A DNA stretch of 64,000 bases from Flexifilum sp963727545. Its GTDB lineage: Bacteria > Chloroflexota > Anaerolineae > Aggregatilineales > Phototrophicaceae. A program made the position numbers and the translations under genes. The notes beneath the pieces are model-generated. The model did not search any database, was not told the origin of the DNA, and saw only the letters and a program-made list of their open reading frames with translations. The stretch spans positions 225,052 through 289,051 of the forward strand of contig CAVSGS010000016.1 in assembly GCA_963727545.1 (NCBI GenBank), written 5' to 3'. This document shows, piece by piece, positions 28,363 to 37,359 of the stretch (positions are counted from its first letter, which is position 1; the number at the start of each line of letters is the position of its first letter).

Positions 28363-30394
28363 TCTTCTTCCTCCGGGTAGTCTTCGCGCCGCTCGGCTTG
28401 GCGGGGGTGCCCTTGATCGCGTCGATCTCGGCGCGCATCGCCGCCAGTTGATCGCGGATGCCGGAAAGCTCGGCATCCTTGGCGGCGAGTTCGGCGCTGA
28501 CGTCATAGCTGCCGAAGCCGACCACCTGATCGCCCCGGCGATAGACGACGACGCGATCTCCGGCGTTGAGGAAGGCGGCGGCGGGTTTGACGTCTGCCGG
28601 GAGCGTGTTGGCATCGACTTGGCGTTCGACGACGGCGACGTCCGCTTGCTTGAGCGTTTGGTTGACGACCTTGACCGGCTGCCCGACCAGCGGCGCGATG
28701 CTGACGGCATCCGGGCGCGCTTGCTGCAAGACGTTGCCGCCGAACATGCCGCTGATGCTGCGGGCGAAGTTGCCGCCGAGCATCTTCGGTAGGGCGAAAT
28801 CGCTCTCTAACAGCGAGCGCCGGAGCGTGAAATCGGGGTCGAGGTCGGCGAGCATACTCTGCAGATCGACGCCCATGAAACTCGCGTTCTGCGGCGGGTT
28901 CGTCGCCGACGGCTTGCGGCTGCACGCCGACGACCACGCCAACCGGTTGTTCGGGAGCGGGCTGATTAGGATTCGGTGCAGGAGTTGGGGTTGGTTTGGG
29001 GTCGCGGGTGGGTACGCGGCTGACCAGATCGGGCGCGCAGCAGAGCGCGCGCACCGCCGTGCCAATGATCGGCACAATCGGCAGCGCCGAGAGCCAGTAG
29101 AAAATTGTCGGGAACGCCCCGGCGTACTGGCGGCAGGAGAAATTGCAAATGCTGACGATGGTGTCGTCGCGGATGGTGACGCACGCCAGCGGCACGCGGT
29201 CGTCGTAGCTGGCGGGCGGGCACGATGGCAGCAGGTTGTAGCACAGGCAGTCGAGCAGGTATTGCAGCAGCAGCGCGAAGGTGTCGTAAACGCCGGTCTG
29301 CAAGCGACTGGCATACATCCACGTGCCTTCGTCGGTCATCGGCGCGGGCAGGTCGATTTCGCGCAGCTTGGATGCCAGCTCGCAGCGCACCCCGACCGGA
29401 TTCTTGACGTAGAGGTCGCAGACGGCGCGGTAAAAGGCGCGGGCGGCAGTGTATTGATCGTAGGGCTTGGCGGCGGGCGCGTCGTTGAAGGCATCGCTCG
29501 GCGAGACGACTGCCGCCGGGTAAAGGTCGACGAAGCGGTTGGTCGAGAGCCGGTTGGTCACGAAGTCGGTGACGGTCTGGAAGCAGCCGGTCAGCTTCGC
29601 CAACAGCGTGTCGTCGAAGTTGGTGTTCTGGATCAAGCCCATCAGGACTTGGAGCAGTGGCGAGACGCGATTGTCGTTGGTGCGGGGCACGTTTCGCGAC
29701 CAGATCGCGCCAGTCGATGGCGCAGGTGTCGCACTGCTTTTCCATGCCGACTTGATAGGTCTCGTAGATGCGGGTCGGCTCGCAGGCGAGCGCGCTGCTG
29801 GTGCGCGTCGCCGTCGTGCTGACGCGGGTGGCGGTGCTGCCGCCGTTGCCGCAGGTGCAGGTTCCGTTGCAGCTTCCGCCGCAGGTACAGCCGCTCGACT
29901 TCGAATTGCGCAGCGCCGTGACCGGGCGGGCTTCCTGCTCGACGTAGGTCAGGTAGATGCACCACGTCTCCTCCTCGTCGCAGTTCTGCGGGGGCGGCGT
30001 GCGCACCGGGCGTGCAGTCGCTGCGACGACGGCGATCCTGCTGGCATTGGTGAATGTAGTCGATCACGTTGAAGTCGTGGTCGGCGCAGACGATCACGTC
30101 GTTGCCGCAGGGGTCGAGGGCATAGCCCTCCTTGATTGTGACCCAGCCATCGCAATCGCTGCAGACGACTTGCAGCCCGCAGACGACGCCCGACCCGTGT
30201 AGATAGCGGTTGTGCAAGCGCTGCTTGGCGCGGACGTATTCCTGCTCGCTGTTCAATTCGGTCTCGGTCAGCAGTTGACCGGCGAAGTAGCGCGGACGTT
30301 CCATGCAGCGCAGCCCCTGACAAACCGGGCAGCCGCATTGATCGTCGTGTTGTTGCTTGGGCGTGATTTTTCGCTTCGATTTGACGTTCAGCAT
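28355..30394 (-). CDS. eCIS module-sharing Cys-rich protein 2, several frameshifts
   Basis: From ATG 30394 (MLNVKSKRKITPKQQ; AGGAG upstream) the frame gives a Cys-rich start (CGCPVCQGLRC), then the shared module: RYFAGQLLTETELNSEQEYV, HNRYLHGSGVVCGLQV and YALDPCGNDVIV. Near 30010 it changes frame to ETWCIYLTYVEQEARPVTAL with a Cys/Gly tract (SGCTCGGSCNGTCTCGN) and CEPTRIYETYQVGM. Near 29700 it changes to VSPLLQVLMGLIQNTNFDDT, helical and hydrophobic sequence and a Pro-rich linker. Near 28910 it changes to FMGVDLQSMLADLDPDFTLR and an end with RGDQVVGFGSYDVSAELAAK and GAKTTRRKKNG. The stop overlaps the next start by 8 nt. The repaired length is about 680 residues. Its role in baseplate or fibre is inferred from module and position. 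Confidence 0.7.
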
Positions 30395-30404
30395 CGCTCT
30401 GCTC

Positions 30405-32658
30405 CTAGTCCTTACAGTCGTCGGCTGGGACTGCGACCCACCGGATGAGATAGTCCTGTTCCTGTTCCTTGTTGTCGTGGGCGATGGCGAGGTCGAAGGT
30501 GCCATCGGGCGGGTCGTGCGGACGCGCCGCCAGAAAGACCAGCCCGTAGGACTGGTTCGGTCCCATGTGATTGACAGCTTCGAACTGGTCGAAGCGGCGT
30601 TTCTTGTCGATGACCGCCAGCATGATGCCGACGACCACGTCCTCCGGGAAACAGTGGCGAATGTCGCGTAGTTCGAAGGGCTGTTCGCCGGTCTGACCGA
30701 GCGGCGGCACGACGATCTCGATTACGCCGGTGCGCGAGCGTTCGCCGTCTTTGCCCGGCGCACCATCCTTGCCGGGTGCGCCATCCTTACCGGGTGCGCC
30801 GTCCTTGCCATCTTCACCGTCTTTACCCGGGTGCGCCATCTTTACCGGGAGCACCATCCTTGCCGGGAGCACCATCTTGACCATCTTTGCCGGGTGCGCC
30901 GGGTGGACCCTGTTCGCCGCGCTCGCCGCCGCCGACCCCCTGTTCGAGGATGCACTGGACGACTTCGGTGATCTTGCTGGTGCTCGGCAGCAGGCGGCGA
31001 TCCTTCAAGTTGTCGATGTCGGCGTTGGTGACGTCGGCGGTGTAGACGTAGTCCTCGATAGTTGCCAGCACCAAACACTCGTCGGCGTCGCAGTCGGGGC
31101 AGCATTCGATGATCCCGTCGAACAGATCGGCGCAGGCGGCTTCGAACACGTCGATGATGGCGAAGCCGTTGGGCGATCCGTTAAAGCTGGCGTAGAGGTG
31201 GCGACCGTCGGTGGCGAGGGCGAGGCTGTTGGGATCGTCCCCGATCGCGACCACGTCGCCCAGCGCGTTCGGGTCGCCCGCCGTGAGCCGGTTGGCATCG
31301 ACGGCTTGGACGAAGCCTTTGCCCGCCGCGTCGGTCAGCAGCGCGTAAATCCAGCGACCACCGGGCGAGACCACCATGTCGACGAGTTTACTCGGTGCGA
31401 AGTTGATGGCTGCGCCGAGCACCGGGTAAGGTGTCGGCAAGCCGGGCTGCACGCCGACGACTTGCGCGGCGTGGTTGGTCGTATCGCCGACGTAGAGCCG
31501 CGATCCTGCTGGTGTGGTGATGCCCGCCAGCAGCGATGGCGTAATGCCGGGCAGTGTGATCGTCGCTTGGATGGCGAGTGGACTGGTCAGATCGATGACC
31601 TTAACGTCGCCGTCGCCGGGGTCGGCGACGAAGAAGATGTCTTCATGCTCGATCAGGGCGATGTCCTGCGGATCGCTGCCGACGGCGAGATCGTCGTGCG
31701 TCGTCAGCGTCGAGTCCCAAACGCTGACTTGCTTCGCCGCACGGTTGAGGGCGATCAGTCCCCCGGCGGTGGGAGCAATCAAGCGCAGGTCGCCGTTGGT
31801 GACGCCGGCGAGCGCCAGCGTGGTCGTCGGCGGATTGACCGGATCGAGCGCCGTCGTATCGACCACGAGGATCGGGTCGGTCTGGTCGACGGCGACGAAA
31901 GCGGTCTTACCGTCGGCGGAGAGGGCGAGGTCGGTCGCTTGCGCCGGGAGCGCCTGCTCGCCGATCTTGACGTTACCGTGAGCGCGGTCAAAAACGTAGA
32001 GCTTGCCCGGATTGTCTGCCGTGAGCACGTAGAGGTAATCCCCGTGAACGACGATCCGCTGAAACTGGAACAGGTCGAAGGTGCTGACCGTGTTATTCCA
32101 CTTCAGGCTGACGCCGAAGGGGTCTTTAGTCGTCGTCGGCGCATCGACGATCAAGCCGAGTTCATAGGTCTCGCGGATGCGGTTGGGCTGGCAGGCGTCG
32201 TCCTCGCAGCCGCAGTCGTCGAACACCGCCGGGATGTCTTCGGTCGGACACTCGCTGTAGCGAATGCAGATTTGCAGCTTGTGCTTGTCCGTGGTGTTGG
32301 GCTGCTCGTCCTTGCCGAACTGGTGCTGCCAGTAGGCGAGGAAAGCGGCGCGGAAGTCGAAAAACTCCTCGTGTTCGACGATGATTTCGCGCCCGCAGCA
32401 GTCGATCGCGGTGCCCGGTTCGACGATCACCCAACGGTCTTGGCAGCCATCCTGCGGATGCTGCTTGACCTTCAGCCCGCAGACCGTGCCCCAGCCGTGC
32501 AAGCGCTGGTTGTGGCGGCGGTCTTTGCCGATGAAGTAGCGCTGTTCGTCGTCGAAATCGCGCAGGACGAGCAGCTTGCCGGTGAAGTAGTGGTTGCGGG
32601 CAAGCTGCGGCACCTCGCATTCGACGCAAGTTGTGTCTTGCTGATGCACGTCTGCCAT
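30405..32658 (-). CDS. eCIS module-sharing protein 3: beta-propeller and collagen-like tract, one frameshift
   Basis: From ATG 32658 (MADVHQQDTTCVECEVPQL; AGAGAGG upstream) the shared module reads HYFTGKLLVLRDFDDEQRYF, HNQRLHGWGTVCGLKV, GTAIDCCGREIIVEHEEF, ICIRYSECP and CQPNRIRETYELGL. Residues ~185-510 look like a YVTN/NHL-type beta-propeller (DYLYVLTADNPGKLYVFDRA, AQATDLALSADGKTAFVAVD, SRLYVGDTTNHAAQVVGVQ). A CCPDCDADEC cluster, a helix, and a collagen-like tract of Gly-x-y repeats (GKDGAPGKDGAPGKDG) follow. The frame breaks in this tract near 30830, at TACCCGGGTG, where sister repeats have one C less. The C-terminal domain (GVIEIVVPPLGQTGEQPFEL ... YLIRWVAVPADDCKD) is beta-rich. This may be a tail fibre for target binding. 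Confidence 0.78.
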
Positions 32659-32674
32659 CGTGGAGACCTCTCTT

Positions 32675-34882
32675 TCAGTCAATGACCGTGCTGGAACCGA
32701 TACGGCTGTGTGAGCCGATACGCAGGGTAGGCGCGCCGCCGTCGCCGGGTGACAGCACCGTGTCGCTGCCGAGCGCCCCGGCGCCGGTGACGGTCTGATC
32801 CGGATAAGCGCCGATCACCGTATCGACGCCGACGAACGCCTGCACGCCGACGCGAAAACGCGGCTCGACGAAAACGATGGTCGCCTGCGTGTGGGCGGGC
32901 TTGGACGCCTCGGTGATCCGCTGCACCATTTGGCGCTGCGCGTCGCTTAGATTGCAGGCGGGAACGAACAGCGAGAACTTGTGCGCGCCCTCGTAAAACG
33001 GATCGCGCAGCGGATCGCCGCTGTCGATCAGTTGGAATTCGCCGATAGTCGAATAGACGTCGAGGTGCAGCCGCTTCATGATCGCTTCGCCCCAGAGCGC
33101 TTGATCGCCGAGCCGTGCGCTGCCGAGATAAAGCCAGCGGCGCAGCTTGAAATGCTCAAGGATCTGCGGCTCGACGCCGAGACAGAGCGCGAGGTGCAGG
33201 CGCAAGCCCTGTGGCGTGCCACGCAGGAGGTAGAGCTTCCACGCCAGCGCCAGCAGCTCGCGCCGCCGCTCCAGCGAGAGGTGGCGATCTAGCGTCATGC
33301 CGAGCCAGCTCGCCAGCCACGTCAAGAAGTCAGCCGGATCGCCCGCTGGCACCGCGCCGGGGTCGAACAGCCGGGCGATCTGGTCGATCTGCGCGCTGAT
33401 GTCCGCTTCGACGCTGTCGAAGATCGACAGGAAGCGGTCGAGGAAGTGGGCGCTGATGGCGTCCTCGCGGTAGACGGCGGGCAGGAAGCGCAGCGACGAG
33501 GCGCGCGGGTAATGGACTTCGATCCACTCGATTTCGGGGGTTGCTTCGCCGTCGCTTTCGAGGGTCAGGCGCAGCCAGAGATAGCGCCCCGGCGCGCTCT
33601 GAACCAGACAATCCCACGCGCCGGCGATCGCGCCGCGCGTGATGATTCGATCCCAACGGGAAGCGGGCAGCGCCGCGACTTCGGCGGTCGTCTTGAGCGC
33701 TTCCGAAGTCAGCGTCTCGACCACCAACCGCGTCCCCTGCGGGATCGTTCCTTGCAGCCGGATTTGATGCCACTGGCATTGATAGGTCAGGCTGTCGAGC
33801 GGCTCGCTGAGCAGGCTCCCGGAGGCGACATAAGCCGCCTGCGCCGGTAGGCAGACGATTTGCTTGCCCGACGGGTCGCAGACCAGCGGATTGCCGGACA
33901 AGTCGAAGGCGAGGGCGGTGCAGCTTGGCGCGGCGACGCTGCCCGCGCAGTCACAAGCGCAGGGGTCATCGTTCGTCGCCGTGTAGACGTAGAGGCGGCG
34001 GCTGAACTGATCGCCCAAGCAGAGGTTGCCGTCTTTGTCGATGGCGATACTGACCGGGCAGAAGCGCCCTTCCAGTTCTTGGGGCTGCTCGACCGTGCCG
34101 AGATAGGAGCCGTCGCGGTCGAGCACGACGACGTAAGACTGGTTGGCTTGCAGGATGTAGAGTCGTCCGGCAGCATCAAGGGCGAGGCGGGTCGGCTGGA
34201 CGAGGGCGACGCCTTGCGGCGACGCGCCGTTCCATGCCGTTTTCCAGCGCCCGCGCCGATCGAAGACGTGGATCAAGCCGTTGGCGCGGTCGGCGACCAG
34301 CGCGCAATTGTCGGCGGTGATGGCGACGTCGTAAGGCTGCCACGTCCCGGCGGGATAATCGCCTAAGGTCGGTGGGCAATCGGCGCTGGGCGGGAGCAGG
34401 GGGCGTTTCGCTGAGGTGACGTGAATGCCGTCGTCGTCGCTAACGACGCGGAGCGGTCCCCAGATCGCCCGCAGCGCGAAGCCCTTGAGCGCGAAAATCT
34501 GGACACGACGGTTGCCGCTGTCGGCGACGTAGAGGTCGCCCGCCTGCGAGATCGCCAAGCCGTGCGGGTCGCTGATCTGGCGCGGAGCGTCGCCCACGCC
34601 GCCGACACAGGGCAGCGTCTCGAATTGGGCGGTGCAGGGATCGAAGCGCTTGATCAAGCCGGTGCCCGCATCGACGATGTAGACGCGATCCTCGTCATCG
34701 ACGGCGATCCCGGTGGGCAGCACCAACCCACCGAGCGTACCGTCGGCATCGGTCAGCGGCTTGGGCGTGCCGGGGAGCGTCTGCAAGCGCAGCGTGTCAG
34801 CGCTGCGAACCCCGCTGATCGTCGCCGCGTGCCACCCGGCGCGCAGCCCTAAGAGCCAGAAATCCTTCGTCGGCGGCATCAC
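32675..34882 (-). CDS. eCIS baseplate protein gpI-like (Afp12) with N-terminal NHL propeller
   Basis: A 735-residue protein. Residues ~1-350 form an NHL-type beta-propeller: VLPTGIAVDDEDRVYIVDAG, DPHGLAISQAGDLYVADSGN, YDVAITADNCALVADRANG, PTRLALDAAGRLYILQANQ. Residues ~460-670 match the phage P2 gpI-like tail family: SSLRFLPAVYREDAISAHFL, DRFLSIFDSVEADISAQIDQ, DFLTWLASWLGMTLDRHLSL, LLRGTPQGLRLHLALCLGVE. The C-terminus has hexapeptide-like repeats (VGVDTVIGAYPDQTV, GSDTVLSPGDGGAPTLRIGS). gpI joins gpJ in the baseplate wedge. The start ATG 34882 overlaps the gpJ stop (ATGA). The propeller fusion is an unusual extension. Confidence 0.88.
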   Translation of the reverse strand: MMPPTKDFWLLGLRAGWHAATISGVRSADTLRLQTLPGTPKPLTDADGTLGGLVLPTGIAVDDEDRVYIVDAGTGLIKRFDPCTAQFETLPCVGGVGDAPRQISDPHGLAISQAGDLYVADSGNRRVQIFALKGFALRAIWGPLRVVSDDDGIHVTSAKRPLLPPSADCPPTLGDYPAGTWQPYDVAITADNCALVADRANGLIHVFDRRGRWKTAWNGASPQGVALVQPTRLALDAAGRLYILQANQSYVVVLDRDGSYLGTVEQPQELEGRFCPVSIAIDKDGNLCLGDQFSRRLYVYTATNDDPCACDCAGSVAAPSCTALAFDLSGNPLVCDPSGKQIVCLPAQAAYVASGSLLSEPLDSLTYQCQWHQIRLQGTIPQGTRLVVETLTSEALKTTAEVAALPASRWDRIITRGAIAGAWDCLVQSAPGRYLWLRLTLESDGEATPEIEWIEVHYPRASSLRFLPAVYREDAISAHFLDRFLSIFDSVEADISAQIDQIARLFDPGAVPAGDPADFLTWLASWLGMTLDRHLSLERRRELLALAWKLYLLRGTPQGLRLHLALCLGVEPQILEHFKLRRWLYLGSARLGDQALWGEAIMKRLHLDVYSTIGEFQLIDSGDPLRDPFYEGAHKFSLFVPACNLSDAQRQMVQRITEASKPAHTQATIVFVEPRFRVGVQAFVGVDTVIGAYPDQTVTGAGALGSDTVLSPGDGGAPTLRIGSHSRIGSSTVID

Positions 34883-36882
34883 GAACTCCGGTACTTGACG
34901 CGAATGTCGTGCCCGACGGAGTAGAGCAGCGCGTTCTGCTCGATTTCCACGTCGCGGCAGAACTGCTGGCGCTCGTCGTCGAGCCAGATCCAGAACTTGT
35001 CCTGCTCGATGCGCTCGACGCCGTCGATGTCCAGCACCTCGCGGTAGACCTGCGAGAAGTAGATCGTGCCGCCGAAGTCCCAGCCTTCGCCGTATTCACC
35101 GCCGTCGAGCGGGTGGAAGTAAGTCGTCAGGCGGTCTTCGACCTGCCGCTTGACTTCGAACAGGCTGGCGTCGGACTTGACGACCAAGTCAGCTTCGACC
35201 TTGACCTTGTGATAGCGCGGCGCGACGACGAAGACTTCGCAGGTCAGCAGGCGGTGCTGGTTCAGGTGCGCGCAGACGATCCGGAGGGTTGCTTCGGACG
35301 GCAGCGGATTGGGCGCTTGGCTGTCGGGGACGACCAGCACCGTCACCACGCCGGGGATCGGCGCGCCGCTGAAGGTGGGATGGAACAGGGGCAGCGCCTT
35401 GGCGCGACGGATGCGGACGCCGGGTGTCTGTTTGGTCAGGTACTCGAAGTCCTCGGCGGTGACGGCGCGGTCTTTACTCTTGAGCGACTGCGGCGCGCGC
35501 AGCTTGGCATCGGCGAGGGTTTCCTCGTCCGCACCGCCGAGCGCGGGCAGTAGATTGGTCACGCTCTGGACCAGCGGCACCGAGGTTTGCAGCGCGGTGA
35601 TCGTGTTCGCGCCGACCGTGCCCTCCGCGCCGCCGCCAGTCTGGTAGCGGCGGGCGACGATGTTGGCGGCAGGATTCGCCGGGTTCGCCAAGGGGATGCG
35701 CCCGTGATGCCCATCACCGAAGCGGATTTCGCCGGTGGTGTAGTTGAGCACGAAATGCGAGTCGTCGGGCGTGCTGGCGAAGAAATCGGCGACTTCTTCC
35801 CAGACGGCGAACTGATCGGCGACCTCGGCGATTTCGAGGCGCAGGCTGGGGATGGTGATCTTGTCGCCGTCCGCGTCGATGACGGTCTGCGGGTTGTCGT
35901 CGGCGACGACCGGCGCGCTCGCCAACTGCATCGTCTGGTTGGGGCGTCCGTTGCTGCCGCCGAGCACCTCGTCGTGGATGGTCGTCACCTGCAAGGCGCG
36001 GACGGTGTTGGTCAGCACCATGCTCAGGCGCGGTGCGCGTTCGTAGGTGCTGACATCAAGGCGGCAGCGCAGCCAGTAGAGCGGCTGAGTCACGCTGCCG
36101 AGCTTGCTCTTTTTGACATCGGTGCCCGGTCCCGCGAAGTAGACGTGACCACTGCGGGTCAGCGCGCGGGTGTCATCTTTGTCCAGCGAGAGCGACTGCC
36201 ATGCTTTCGAGTCCCAGTATTCCCACTGGAGCGTCGCCGGGACGGGCATCGCGCTCAGGTCGATGTCGCAGTGCTGCCCTTCGGCGGCGAGTCCCTGCGT
36301 CTCGACGATCAGCGCGAGGTTGACCTGCTGCGCCGTGAACGCCAGCGGCGAATCGAAGCCGAGCAGCAGAGCGCTGCCCTCGCGGGCGTTGGCGCCGAAG
36401 GGATAAAACCACTGATCGAGGTTGGCGTTCTTGGCGCTGACGTTGCTGTAGCTGTAGCCGTCGAAGACCTGTAGGGCGGTCAACTGCGCGCCCAGTGCGA
36501 TCAAGTCCTCCTGCGTCTCAAAGACCAGCGGCGCGCTGCCGCCTCCGGCGACGGCGATCTGCGTCTCTTTGGGGATGGGTACGTACTCAAGATTGGTATT
36601 CGCCAGCGTGAAGGTCAGTTCGGCGCGGGCGGGCAGCGCCGGTTTGAGTTCGATGCCGAGCAGTTCCAGAAACTTGATGTAGTTGAGTTCCGGCACTTGG
36701 TTGAGCCGGAACAACTGCATGTCGGTCATCCACGCGAATAACTGGATCAGCGTGATGCCGGGATCGCTGTCGTTGTGATTGGTCCACTCCGGAGCGTAGC
36801 GCGTGATCAGCGCCTTCGCCTCGGTCACGATGTCGTCGTAGCGCCGGTCGTCTAGATTGGGCGTCACTGTCTTGAGCGCCAT
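34879..36882 (-). CDS. eCIS baseplate wedge protein gpJ-like (Afp11)
   Basis: A 667-residue putative baseplate assembly protein of the gpJ/gp6 type. The N-terminus is diagnostic: PNLDDRRYDDIVTEAKALIT, RYAPEWTNHNDSDPGITLIQ, LFAWMTDMQLFRLNQVPEL. Later come GEIRFGDGHHGRIPLANPAN and ARRYQTGGGAEGTVGANTIT, DAKLRAPQSLKSKDRAVTAE, DFEYLTKQTPGVRIRRAKAL, and a C-terminal VDRxL-like region (VKRQVEDRLTTYFHPLDGGE). Wedge proteins form the ring that holds the sheath to the hub and triggers contraction. The start has GGGGGC nearby. The upstream gp25 gene ends 2 nt before it. Confidence 0.95.
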   Translation of the reverse strand: MALKTVTPNLDDRRYDDIVTEAKALITRYAPEWTNHNDSDPGITLIQLFAWMTDMQLFRLNQVPELNYIKFLELLGIELKPALPARAELTFTLANTNLEYVPIPKETQIAVAGGGSAPLVFETQEDLIALGAQLTALQVFDGYSYSNVSAKNANLDQWFYPFGANAREGSALLLGFDSPLAFTAQQVNLALIVETQGLAAEGQHCDIDLSAMPVPATLQWEYWDSKAWQSLSLDKDDTRALTRSGHVYFAGPGTDVKKSKLGSVTQPLYWLRCRLDVSTYERAPRLSMVLTNTVRALQVTTIHDEVLGGSNGRPNQTMQLASAPVVADDNPQTVIDADGDKITIPSLRLEIAEVADQFAVWEEVADFFASTPDDSHFVLNYTTGEIRFGDGHHGRIPLANPANPAANIVARRYQTGGGAEGTVGANTITALQTSVPLVQSVTNLLPALGGADEETLADAKLRAPQSLKSKDRAVTAEDFEYLTKQTPGVRIRRAKALPLFHPTFSGAPIPGVVTVLVVPDSQAPNPLPSEATLRIVCAHLNQHRLLTCEVFVVAPRYHKVKVEADLVVKSDASLFEVKRQVEDRLTTYFHPLDGGEYGEGWDFGGTIYFSQVYREVLDIDGVERIEQDKFWIWLDDERQQFCRDVEIEQNALLYSVGHDIRVKYRSS

Positions 36883-36884
36883 GA

Positions 36885-37283
36885 TCAGCCCCCTCTGCCT
36901 TCGGTCACGTAGAACGGATAGACCATGTTGTAGAAGGCGTTATTCGAGCGGATGCGGTAGTCGAGGTAGATCAGCAGCAGATTTTGCTCATCGGTCGTTT
37001 CGATGCGAACGTCGATCACGTCGATGCGCGGCTCTTGGGTCGTCAGTGCGCTGCGAATCTGCTCGGAAAGCGTGCCGTAGGTGGCGGGATTGTTCGGGGA
37101 AAAGACCAACTCGTGAATGCCGCAGCCGAAGCGCGGGAGCATCTGGCGCTCGCCGTGAGCGGTGCCGACGATGATCCAGATCAACTCCTGCACCAACTGC
37201 TCCTCCTCAGCGTAGGACAAGCCGCCGCCCGCGTTGACGCGAATGGGGAATTTCCAACCCTTGCCGAGAAATGGTCGAACCAT
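36885..37283 (-). CDS. eCIS baseplate protein gp25/GPW-like (Afp9)
   Basis: Small baseplate protein homologous to T4 gp25 and phage P2 gpW, which nucleates sheath polymerisation. Diagnostic features: the N-terminal GKGWKFPIRVNAGGGLSYAE, the IIVGTAHGERQMLPRFGCGI (family LLTxpGERvmrPdFGcgi), HELVFSPNNPATYGTLSEQI, and EPRIDVIDVRI. I choose ATG 37283 (MVRPFLGKGW; 132 residues) with AAGGAG seven bases upstream, instead of the longer frame from 37319. The gene is two nt from gpJ. Confidence 0.95.
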   Translation of the reverse strand: MVRPFLGKGWKFPIRVNAGGGLSYAEEEQLVQELIWIIVGTAHGERQMLPRFGCGIHELVFSPNNPATYGTLSEQIRSALTTQEPRIDVIDVRIETTDEQNLLLIYLDYRIRSNNAFYNMVYPFYVTEGRGG

Positions 37284-37313
37284 CAGATGCTCCTTCTCTA
37301 CGTTATTACGTGA

Positions 37314-37338
37314 GCGCACACATCGGTGCGCCCCTACA
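37314..37338. repeat. Dispersed palindrome inside eCIS operon
   Basis: GAGCGCACACATCGGTGCGCCC then CTAC, between the gp25 gene and the unknown 235-residue gene. It is the only member of the GTAGGGGC family inside the eCIS operon, so it may attenuate transcription or stabilise upstream mRNA. Confidence 0.5.
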
Positions 37339-37359
37339 AACGGCGACGGCTGCGTTCGC

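Noticed and set aside
27073..28380. 435-residue plus-strand ORF opposite fibre protein 1
   Set aside because: Antisense shadow with no recognisable domains; the opposite strand has clear repeats and operon context.
28363..28710. N-terminal extension of fibre protein 1
   Set aside because: Ser/Arg/Pro-rich shadow of the upstream gene end. The shared module starts at ATG 28362 with a good RBS.
30730..30900. Short repeats in the collagen-like tract as a CRISPR array
   Set aside because: The 18-nt units are direct in-frame codons for GKDGAP without spacers, and no cas genes are near.
30730..32685. 651-residue plus-strand ORF opposite fibre protein 3
   Set aside because: Antisense shadow created by GC-rich codon bias; no domain, and the minus strand carries the propeller and collagen-like protein.
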